In this document: positions 51,917 to 61,619 of the stretch, one piece after another
Layout: the number at the start of each line of letters is the position of its first letter
Numbering within the stretch: the stretch's first letter is position 1
Assembly: GCA_004154925.1 (NCBI GenBank)
Contig: QJNS01000031.1
Location: 186,001 to 250,000, forward strand
Direction: 5' to 3'
From: Monosporascus cannonballus
Taxonomy: Eukaryota > Ascomycota > Sordariomycetes > Xylariales
Length of the DNA: 64,000 nt
The notes under the pieces: model-generated
The model's input: the letters and a program-made list of their open reading frames with translations, nothing else
Told to the model about the DNA's origin: nothing
Database searches by the model: none
Program-made: the position numbers and the translations under genes

Positions 51917-53111
51917 CTACGACAATGCCTCAGCCCTAGCAACCAAGCTCCTGATCATCTCGTTATTCAGTCCCAGGCTGGTAAGAAACTTCCGAACCTT
52001 CTCCGCGCTGGACGGAAGGCGCAGAGCCTCGACCGTCTCATTTATCACTCTGCCGAATCCCTCGGGGTCAGAGTCGATAGCAAAAGCCACCAGTCGTACG
52101 CAGACTTCAGGCCAGGTAATAACGAAGTCCATATTCGAGGGCTCTGTAAGACCCAGATCGCCTTCGGCCTTTCTGAACTCGATCGTGCGTTTGCCGTGGC
52201 CGAAATGCTCAAAGCTGTCGAGGTTTCCGAACCAGACGCCCACGTTCTTATGGTCCTCGACGCATCCGCAGAATTCGTCAAGGTCCTTTGCCCTCCAGAC
52301 CTTCCACAGGGCTTCCTTGATGTGGTCGGGGATGACGTCGTCGGAATTGACGAGGAGGCAACGACTGAACCATTCGTAGGGGGCACGTCCCGTGAGGTCA
52401 AATGACACACGCGGAAATCTGATCACCGTGCTGACCTTCGTCATGTCGCGGCAGTAGAAGTTGTCCCTGCGGGAGGGGCAAAGCAGTCCGTTCAGAATCG
52501 CCTCGCCACCCAGCACGAGCAAGGAATAGAGCTTCCTCAAGGTAAGAACCTCGAAGCCCCTTTCTCGGCGGCCGACGTGGACGTGGAAGCCGCACTTCTC
52601 GTTGAAGACCCCGACCGTGCTGCGGATCGCTTCCCCGACCATGGCGCGGAAAACGCGATATTCGCCAGGACGGGCGATATGATTTCCATTCCCGCGTACT
52701 CATCCTCGTCGTGAGGTAGCTCGTCGTCCGCCGTGACCGAGTCTTCGGTCTTCACGATCCATTCCTTGTAGGCCCTCCCGTCCACGGTGGTGGTCGCGCT
52801 ATTGCCCCCGACCATTGGAGCGATCTTCACCGGGTGGGTTATATCAGGCTTGAGAAGATCAAGCACACGTTGGAGAGCACTAGCTACGCGCGGGATATAC
52901 TGCCTTGGAAAGAAAGGTTTTCCTCTTAGACTACTAGCCTTCTCTTCTGCGGTTAGCCCGATCGCATCAGCATGAACAAGACACTCGAACTCAACGCCGA
53001 ATGTCAGCTAGTCATAAGGAGTCTTGTTAGCTGGGGACGACGCAATGGTTTCAAATGCAAAGCTAATCATAATGTAACGGCATGATGATTTCCGATAATA
53101 ATTGTGGTCAT
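51917..53111 (-). pseudogene. Fungal amidoligase-family gene with a frameshift
   Basis: The product belongs to the putative amidoligase (carboxylate-amine ligase) family, whose members join a carboxylate to an amine using ATP; the substrate is unknown. Proposed: exon 1 53,111-53,079; intron 53,078-53,008 with a GCTAAC branch at 53,031-53,026 and TAG acceptor; then exon 2 from 53,007. Seen in exon 2: LTFGVEFECLVHADA at the start, EYAGMEIISPVL near residue 110, then after a frame change CGFHVHVG, NFYCRDM, and KRTIEFRKAEGDL, the characteristic family blocks; stop at 51,917. At about 52,663-52,669 the frame must shift by one base (CTGGCG; one G appears missing) to connect ISPVL with EYRVFRAMVGEAIR. 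No intron fits there. It is either a one-base deletion (pseudogene) or a base-calling error; restored length would be about 374 residues. If the TAG at 53,010 is not an acceptor it would be a second break after an ATG at 53,070. Confidence 0.75.
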
Positions 53112-53864
53112 ATCCCTGAATACCCTGAGGCCAGTGCAGTAAAGACAGGCTCTCGACCCGATTAAATATATACAGGAGGTTCTACTACGTGATTCAAGCT
53201 CATCCGATGAGGCTCCAGTTCGATCTAACGAACCCAGCCGTCAAAGCGGGGCCGTCTCATCCACACGGAGACTACGACTTGATTATAGTAGGCAAACATC
53301 ATGTTGAACCATGAGAATTCCGCAAACCACGTATTGGGCCACTCCCAGAACAGTAATAGGGGGTACAGCTTATTCCTCAGTTGTTTGTCTGGCCTGCACA
53401 AAGTATCGCAGGCATTGATTGCCTGCCATTCGAATCTTGGAATGGTCCAAGTACGACGCAGCTCCCATCTATTCTAAGACAATGGTGAGAAGCCACAATT
53501 TTATAGTCGAGACAGAATATTAGTATCATGGATTCAGCTCACTTATATCCCCTTGATTACTTGGTCCCATTGTGTAGGATCCATATCACCACGCTAATGC
53601 CCATGCCGGCAAATTGGTGGGAAAATAGTGACTTGATGGCATTAGAACAGAATTTAGAGTCTCGTTAATAAGCTGAATGCATAGGGATATACTATAAATA
53701 GACGGTCATCTCGTAACGCAATGATTGGCCACACCCTCGAAGACATATGAATGTTTAGAGAGACGGAGAAGCATATACCTGCGCTTGCTACATCTCTCCA
53801 TTTTATCTACCGACATCCTAAACATTAGGATCGACCACTAATATAGAGGTAGAAAGAAGTCCGA
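53112..53864. other. Island 2 middle: no gene seen
   Basis: Moderate GC with many stops in all frames. It is upstream of the amidoligase and may hold its promoter. No motif recognised. Confidence 0.45.
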
Positions 53865-54158
53865 TCAAGCAAAGGGGTATGTCCCTGTCTGGTGCTCAAG
53901 TTCCCAGAGTGTAGCAGGAAGACGCATACTCGGGGGATGAACCAGTCTCAACATTTCCCTGCTTCCTTTCCAATGAGTGAGAGGTGCCATCGGTATTGAG
54001 GCGGCCACAACCCTTCGGGCCTGGGAATCGCAAGCCCTACAGTAGCCAGCAGCCTTGTAAGACGATGTGTTCCAGGTCTCCTCAAGCCAAGTCACGGGAT
54101 AATAGGTATTGCGCATATTGCAACGAGCACATGCGGTTGTTAACTGTCTTGCCAACAT
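53865..54158 (-). CDS. Small hypothetical protein with paired CxxC motifs
   Basis: A 97-codon frame from ATG at 54,158. Seen: CARC at residues 10-13 and CRAC at 40-43, spaced as in a four-cysteine zinc ribbon, with an aromatic and Trp-rich segment between (NTYYPVTWLEETWNTSSY). The C-terminal half has no motif. There is no signal peptide or membrane segment. I do not recognise a family. A plus-strand frame (53,984-54,319) overlaps it, so it may be a gene, an exon of a larger gene, or chance. Gene-like sequence in the CxxC region is the only support. Confidence 0.35.
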   Translation of the reverse strand: MLARQLTTACARCNMRNTYYPVTWLEETWNTSSYKAAGYCRACDSQARRVVAASIPMAPLTHWKGSREMLRLVHPPSMRLPATLWELEHQTGTYPFA

Positions 54159-54570
54159 ACCATCAGCGGGCTATTGATCGTTCGTCATTAGGAGTTCAAA
54201 AAGGTTTGCCGCAAATAGGGGAACATCTTAGCCTGGGATATGAAATGACTATCACAAGCGGCCAGATACCTCGTGTTGGCGACAAAGTCGAGGGCGATCT
54301 GACAAAGGACTGTAAATAATGCTGAATTGGTCGTGTAAGCGATTAACGCAACGTAAAGAGGTCATCGACAAGGCGCTTTTCGGTTGTACCATTGCCGGCA
54401 AACCTAGCCCGCTTTGCTTGGAAACGGGTTGCGCCGAACTCGACACTGCGATGAAGTCGAAAAAGTATATCGGTCCTAAGTTTCCGATATTTAAGTAGTC
54501 TAGCAATACAAAAAGATTCACGAATTTTGCGATAGAGACGGGATCATAGTCGTATAGCTGACTAAAAAGA
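54159..54570. other. Right end of island 2: no supported gene
   Basis: Normal composition up to the LTR of element E. An 89-codon minus frame (54,252-54,521) and the end of a plus frame overlap here without any recognisable domain. AAAGA at 54,566-54,570 is the probable target-site copy of element E. Confidence 0.4.
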
Positions 54571-54758
54571 TGTCACAATTAGGCTGATCGCGAGAAAAGG
54601 TTGTATAAACTATAGGAAGTAATAATTATCAAACTAGAATTAAGCTTTAGGGAGCGGTATCTAACAAACTTTTTATATATTATAAACGCAGCGAAACTAA
54701 GTTTTTTCCAAATGCTGTAAAATTTAATAATTAATATAAATACTCTAATTTTACGATA
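54571..54758 (-). repeat. Left LTR of element E
   Basis: 188 bases. The outer left edge is clean (TGTCACAATTAGGCTGATCG). The inner end is mutated (CTCTAATTTTACGATA against CCCCAATTTCACGACA in the partner). Confidence 0.85.
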
Positions 54759-55428
54759 TATTCCCCAAATAAAAAAATTAAATTTATTTATTATAATATA
54801 TATAATTTTTAAATAATCGTAATTATAAAAATATAATGAATTTAATTAATTTAATTAATAAAACCTCAATTGTGCTTATATTAAATATATATATATAATT
54901 ATTATTATTATTTTCCTTTATTATCGTTGTAATAATAAGTAACCAAATAATAAATTTGCATTTTACATTTTATAGGTTTATATTTTTATTATTTTTAGAA
55001 GTTAAAAATTCGCTTTTTTTAATTTGAATAATAATTTCGTAAATATTTTAAATTAAAAAGCAATAATCGTAACGTTAATATTTAAAATAGAATTATTATT
55101 ATCGTTAGTACTGTTAAAGATAAATAATTTCTTTTACTCTTTTTTTCTATATTATATATATTACAAATTATTAAATATATGAATTATGAATTAAAATTAT
55201 CATTAATATTAACAACATAAATACCGTTAATTTCTAATAACCTTTTGAAAATTTATTAATAATAATTATAGTAAATAATTTTCTATACGTAATATATTAT
55301 TATTACCCTTAATTACGTTATATGCGTAATTTACGCGAGAGCTGTCGCCGACGTTATAACTATTATTATAAATTCCATAAAACATAAAAAAAGAATACTT
55401 GTATTTAATTTACGTTTATATTTACTTC

Positions 55429-55779
55429 TGTCACGACCTGACAAACCACGGCCTCCAGAAACGGTCGCAGCAGAAAAGGCCAAGAAAAATATGTGGATCA
55501 GGTCACGTGACGGATCACCAACTCACGGATGGTGAGCCAGTGAGCCGGATCACCAACTCACTGATGGTGAGTCAGTGAGCTAGAAAGATATATACGCTCA
55601 TTATTTCCATAGTTTAGATAGCTTCAGCTTGCAATAAGAATTCGTTACCCAAGGCACCCTTGGTATTACGAGACGTGACACGATTACTGTATCTATTGCT
55701 CAGATTCCCATGATACTCCTGCTAACATAAACCCGTACGACTAAGGTTTAATAGTTGGTTAAACCGCCTAGCCGTCACA
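55429..55779 (+). repeat. Solo LTR of the element F family, almost free of RIP
   Basis: 351 bases, TGTCACGACCTG...GCCGTCACA, inserted in element E. The match to the mutated LTR at 3,922-4,249 runs end to end. It carries a near-perfect tandem pair of units of about 36 bases, each with an inverted repeat (CTCACGGATGGTGAG and CTCACTGATGGTGAG), only part of which is in the other copy. Flanks ACTTC and TCTTC are a probable five-base target duplication with one mismatch. No internal region follows, so it is solo. Being alone and short, it may have escaped RIP. Confidence 0.8.
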
Positions 55780-58700
55780 TCTTCCGTTATATTTATATTC
55801 GTATTTGCTACGCCGGTTTTTATTACGACCATTACGCGTTTATCGCGTTAATGTTTTGCGCATAATACGTATTTCAGTATACCTTATTTCGGATATTTAC
55901 GTTTTACGTTTATAAATCGTTCGGATAATACGTATTACGACACCGCGGTAAGTAATTATTATTAACGTTATACCTTTAAGTATATTTATGCTTGGAGATA
56001 CGTATTTTTATTTTTTAAAAACCATTTTTAATTAATTATTAATTATAACCTTGCTGTAATTTACGTTATAATAATATATTTTGTAAAAGCCGTTAAAAAT
56101 CATAGTTTGTATTTTAAAGTTCTTTTATTTTTTATGTTTATTTTTATATTTTAAAGAATATTCTAATCGTAATTATAGAAAATAAACTGTTTTAGCGTAA
56201 TTATTCGTACATTTTTGAAAAAATAACAAAAAATAAAAAAAATACGTTTGCCGGTAATGCAACGGCTATACGTACGTAAAGTGTTAGCTTTGGTTAAGCA
56301 AATCTTAGATCTGCTTTCTGTATAAATATAATAATAATAATCCTTTTTTTTTTATTTTTATAAAAAAATAAAAACAAGTTCGTTTTATAAACTAGATAAA
56401 ATATTCCGTATTTTATTTAGTTTTATATTTTTTCGATTTTATTTATCGTGAATTTTATAAAGTAAAAAATAATTTAAAATCTTCGAAATATTATTTGAAA
56501 AAGAGGTTTGATAATCTCTTAATAAATATTTAAATTAAAAGTAAATAACTTATAATGAATATTTTACGGATTTACTTTTAACGTAATTGTATATTTTATA
56601 TCCTATATAATATAATTAAATATCAATTTTGTATTAATTTTATCGTTTAATAATTATTATAAGATTTTTCTCAAATTTAATTTAGTTTTAATTTTAACTT
56701 GAGGAATAAAAGTTTAAAAATTATAAATTTTGTAATTATATACTTTAACGTAAATAACCTAACCTTTATGATAAAATTCATTACTATTATTTAATAGCAT
56801 ATTATTTAGAAAATTAATTTTCCAGAAAATATTATTATATAATTTTGTAAGAATTATCTTATTTTAGCATTATCGACAAATACTACGTTTTTAGAAATTA
56901 ATAAAACCTGGGTTTTTTATTTATACCTTGGTATATAATAAAAAAACTTATATAATAAACATAATGAATTACTTTACTAATAATTTCAAAAATATTTCTA
57001 TAATAAATTCATAGATAATTCCGATAATAAAAATGTTATATAAATTACGTTTCAGTAAGATTATTACTACGGTATATAAAATATATTTTACGCTTTCTTA
57101 ATAACATTAAAGTTATTTTGAATAAATATTATTCTGTTCTTAAAAAATTATTTTAATTATTTCAAAAATAAATAATACGTAAATAGTAATTATTAATCTA
57201 TAACTAATAACGATTTTTTAAAGATACAAATTATATATTAATAAATTCATTCGTTTTGTTTTGATTTTTTATCTTATACTTTTGTTTTATTTTTAACATT
57301 AATTTGCTAACTTTGTACAAACTCTTGCAATAATAATGAAATAACAAATTACTAATAAAAAACATAAAAGTAAACATACGTTATATATTATAAAACAAAT
57401 TCTGTTTTTTTAAAAATATAATAAAACTTAATTTTTATAAACTAAAAAGGATTTTTAATAATATATTAACAATATATTTTTAAAACTATATAACATTTAT
57501 TTAAACCTTATATATTCTGCGTTCTATTGATAATATTCGGGGAAATCCAAATTAATTTATTTTATTTTTTTGCGAAAACTATTTAAAAACGTTATTTTTA
57601 TATTATATTAACAAGTTCCGAAATTATGCTTTATAGTTGTAACAACAATTATTTTAAACTTTAAATTAAGAATATAATAATATATATATTGATAAGTAAA
57701 TCGGCTTTCTAGAAATTTCTACATATGTAAATACGGAATTTACAATGCTGTATTTATTTATTTTTATCGAACTTATATATAAAGTTTTATTTTAAAAAAA
57801 TAATTTAAATTCGGTTTATATAATTGGCATTTTCTTATATATCTCGTATTTTATAAACGCTTTAATTTTTTTAACGGTTGTTTTAAAAAAAATAACTTAA
57901 AATCATTTTAAAAATATTTTCAAGTTTAAATAGCTGAATTAAATAATCTCTATAGATGTTAAATTTAGTAAATATAATACCTAACCCTTTTATATATTTG
58001 GCTATATTTTTACTACATTTACTATATTAAAAATATGTAATTCTTTATATTTTTATTTTATTGTATATTATAATAACGAACATAAACAAATATATTTCGT
58101 TAAATCCGTAAATTACGATAACGTTTACCGAACGAATATTACCGTTTTCGATATTATTAAGATTTCTTTATGTTCGTAATTCATTATTTTTACGAATAAA
58201 TACCTACGGTTATTTTATTTACTTTTCTTAAATTTAAATACGGAATATAAACCTTTCCTAATTATTAAATTCTTTCTTAATTATTAGAATCACTAATCTA
58301 ATTTTAAATCTGCGCGAATACATTAATTTACTTATAGGTCCCGTTAAATACATTTTCTAACAGGTTTTTTCCGTACTTTTTTCGCGATAAATTTACGAAA
58401 TCTTTGCAAATTCGTTATTTTAATAAGTAATTAAATTTCGCTTTTTTAAAGGTTTTTCTAAACCTTATTTACCTGATTAAAAATATTTTTAAAAATTAAC
58501 AGTCTATATTAATTCTGGCTTTATCTATAAAATTTCTAACTTTCGAATTTTAACATTTCGATTAATTACTTATTAAATTTTCAAATTCGAAAATAAAATC
58601 TTTGGCGTTTTTTAAAATATTACGATTAAGATAACAATTATTTGAAATATTAAATGTGTCGAATATTATATCCTTTTTAATTAGGTTTTCGAAAATATAA

Positions 58701-61431
58701 AAACCGTATATAAGTTTTCGACTTATAATTAAGGCGAATATTTTTTTAATTACTAAAAAAAGCTTCCGTTTAATATAATATTATGTATAATAATAATTGT
58801 TTTAAATTCGAGCGCCCATATTTGGTAAATTTTAAAAACTTAATGTCTTACTAAATATCCGATATACGTTTTCGATTTTACGTTTTATATTTTTTCATTT
58901 TTTCTTGTTTTTTATTAAGAAATACGTTCGTACGTTATATACGAAAATCTTAAATTAAGTAAGCTTAAAGTTTATTATAATTATACTTATTACCACAAAA
59001 TTATATTAATAAATATAATATATAATTATAATATTGTTTTTGAGTTGTTAAATTAAAGGGTTTTTTTAACAAAGATGCCTTTTAACTTTATTTTAAAATC
59101 TATATTTATTAGTTTTTATCTTATTTATTTATTTTTTTCCTGTCAATCTTTTAATATATAGAATAAATATTTGAAATTAATGTTTTTCGATATATTATAT
59201 TTAATAAAGTCTTAAATCCATTTATTACCATTATCTTAATACTCCTATTTTACTTAATTTTACATATAAAAACCTGATATTATTTATGTATTTAATATTT
59301 AAAATCTTTAATAATTTAAGATGTTATAATTTAAAACCAGTTAATAATTTAACAAAACTCTTATTACATATATTTTTATTAATTACAAGCCATTTACAGT
59401 TATTTAAACACTTTATATACAAATATAAATCTTATATTTTAAGCGCGCCATATTTTTATAACCGCGTTTTTAATATTTTTAATAAACGATCTTAATGGTA
59501 TAAATCCTAAATATCTAAAATTAAATATTAAAAGTTTTTTATTTTTTCGCGATAGCGTAAATAATTCTTTAATTTCTTTTACGGCCTTTTTATTTGTTTT
59601 TATTAGTCGTTAAATATATTATTATTTTTATTAAGTTTTACGAAATTATTAATAAAATATTCGAATAAAAAACAACGGCTTATATTCGAAAAACTTTAAA
59701 TTGTATATTTATTTAAGTTGTACAAAAATAACCTTTTGGCTAATTTTTTCTTATTTAAAAAAATAATCCAAACCGTAATATTAAATCATAGCTTTACGAA
59801 ATAACCTTTTACAAAATAATATTAACGTAAACACATTTTATGATTATTATTTTCTTAAAATTAAAATTATATTTTAACTTTTTAAAAGTTTTAAATATAA
59901 CGTTTTTAATTATAGTTTTACTTATATTATTAATCGGCGATAAAAAATTTACTTTTATTATTTATCTTATTATATTAAGTACAAAAATACCAGAAATGAA
60001 TAAAGTTTTAATATTGAAGAAATATTTCACCTTATAATTATTAATTAAATTAATTTCGATAGCAAATAGTTACGGAAAAAATAATAATACAAATTTTTAA
60101 AATTAAATTAAAACTATGAAAAATATGTAAATCGATACAAATTTTATTACTATAACTAAATTAAATACTAATATTTATATTTAGCTATTTTGTAACTTTT
60201 TAAGTACTTTTGTCTTATTTAAAAATTTATAATGCAATATCGAAAATCTTTCCACTTATTATATTAAAACCGTTAATAAATTACTTTTAAATTTAATAAA
60301 TTAAAGTAAAGGAATATCTAAATATTGATTTTCCTAGTTACAAAATATAAATTAACGTAATCTTTAAGCATTTATAAATAAATTCTTATTTTACATACTG
60401 ATATAGAAGAAATAATATTTTGTACATTTTCAATATATTAAAATTTATGTTAGGTTACGGTAACGTTTTTTTAAGTTATAATCTTTTTAATAGTACTACA
60501 AAAATCCTCGGTTTTATAATTTTCATTTTTGGCTTATATATATAATATGTAATTAAAAACTAACTTTTAAATTCTTTTAAAATTATTATAAATTTAAAAA
60601 AATCGAATAAAATCAATAAAGAACTTTATTTTTAATTTAGCACGAAACGGTTTTTTATAATGCTTAAGAATTTCTTTATTGCGAAAGGTCCTTTAACTTT
60701 CTAAAGATTACACGTTTTTGTTTTAATATAAACTGTAAATCAAGTTTTATATTATTAATTAAGTTGTATATAACTTATTTCGGTTAGGCGTAAGGTTTTA
60801 CAATATTTTTCGCTTATTGTTATTATCGTATTTAACGGGAAAAAAACGAATTAATTTTTTAATTTCTTACGTAAATTTTAGATTATGATTTTTCCCTACA
60901 TAATCAAAATAATTTACGCGTTTTTAAGGATTTGATTTTTTACCGACATATTAATTTTAAAAATCTTTGGTTACTTTTCCCGGTTATTTTTTATAAAATG
61001 TTTCACATTTTTACTATATTTATTTTTAAAATCCTTAGTAAATAATTCTCTAAATTCTTTCAAAAAACAATACGTTAAAAGAAATTTACGTAGAAATTTC
61101 GCTAATTAACTAAAGTTTTAAAATATCTTTTTTTTACTTAAGTGTTAATTTACGCAATAAATTTTTCCAGCCAAAATAAGTTTCCAAAAACCTATAAAAT
61201 AATTTACGTTAAACATACGAAAATCGACAAAATGTTAAATATTGTAAAAAAACGATAAAAGGTAAAAAGAAAATTAATAAAAATAATTAAAATAATTTTT
61301 AAAAATTACATCCTTAAATATAAGATTATCCGATATTTTAAAAGTAATAAGATATTTTAAAATAAAAAATACAATATTATAATTAATTTAACCGTAATTA
61401 TTTTACGTAATTAAAATACCGGGTTTATAAT

Positions 61432-61619
61432 TGTTACAATTGGGTTAGTCGCGGGAAAAGGTTGTATAGGATATAGGGAATAATACTTATTTAATAAGAA
61501 TTAAATTTTAGAGAGCGATAATTAGAAAGTTTTTTATATATTATAAACGCGCCGGAATTATGTTTTTCCGGGGTGCTATGAAACTTGATATTTAACACAG
61601 ATACCCCAATTTCACGACA
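61432..61619 (-). repeat. Right LTR of element E
   Basis: 188 bases. The inner left edge is lightly mutated (TGTTACAATTGGGTTAGTCG). The outer right part is clean (TTAACACAGATACCCCAATT, then TCACGACA). Normal-GC island 3 begins immediately after it. Confidence 0.85.

Larger units (their letters stand above)
54571..61619 (-). mobile_element. LTR retrotransposon, RIP-decayed, superfamily unresolved (element E)
   Basis: A 7.05 kb element with two 188-base LTRs (54,571-54,758; 61,432-61,619). Flanks AAAGA and AATGA are a probable five-base target duplication with one mismatch that is not a RIP-type change. A minus-strand purine stretch (AAATTTATTTGGGGAATA-like, partly T) abuts the left LTR, suggesting minus orientation; this is weaker than for the other elements. 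I could not find a reverse transcriptase or integrase motif, so the superfamily is open. Texture varies inside: 55.8-56.0 kb and 58.1-60.0 kb keep CpG, 56.3-58.0 kb does not, so a further nested element is possible. Confidence 0.75.

Noticed and set aside
51896..52405. 169-codon plus-strand ORF
   Set aside because: Shadow of the amidoligase, whose conserved blocks are on the minus strand.
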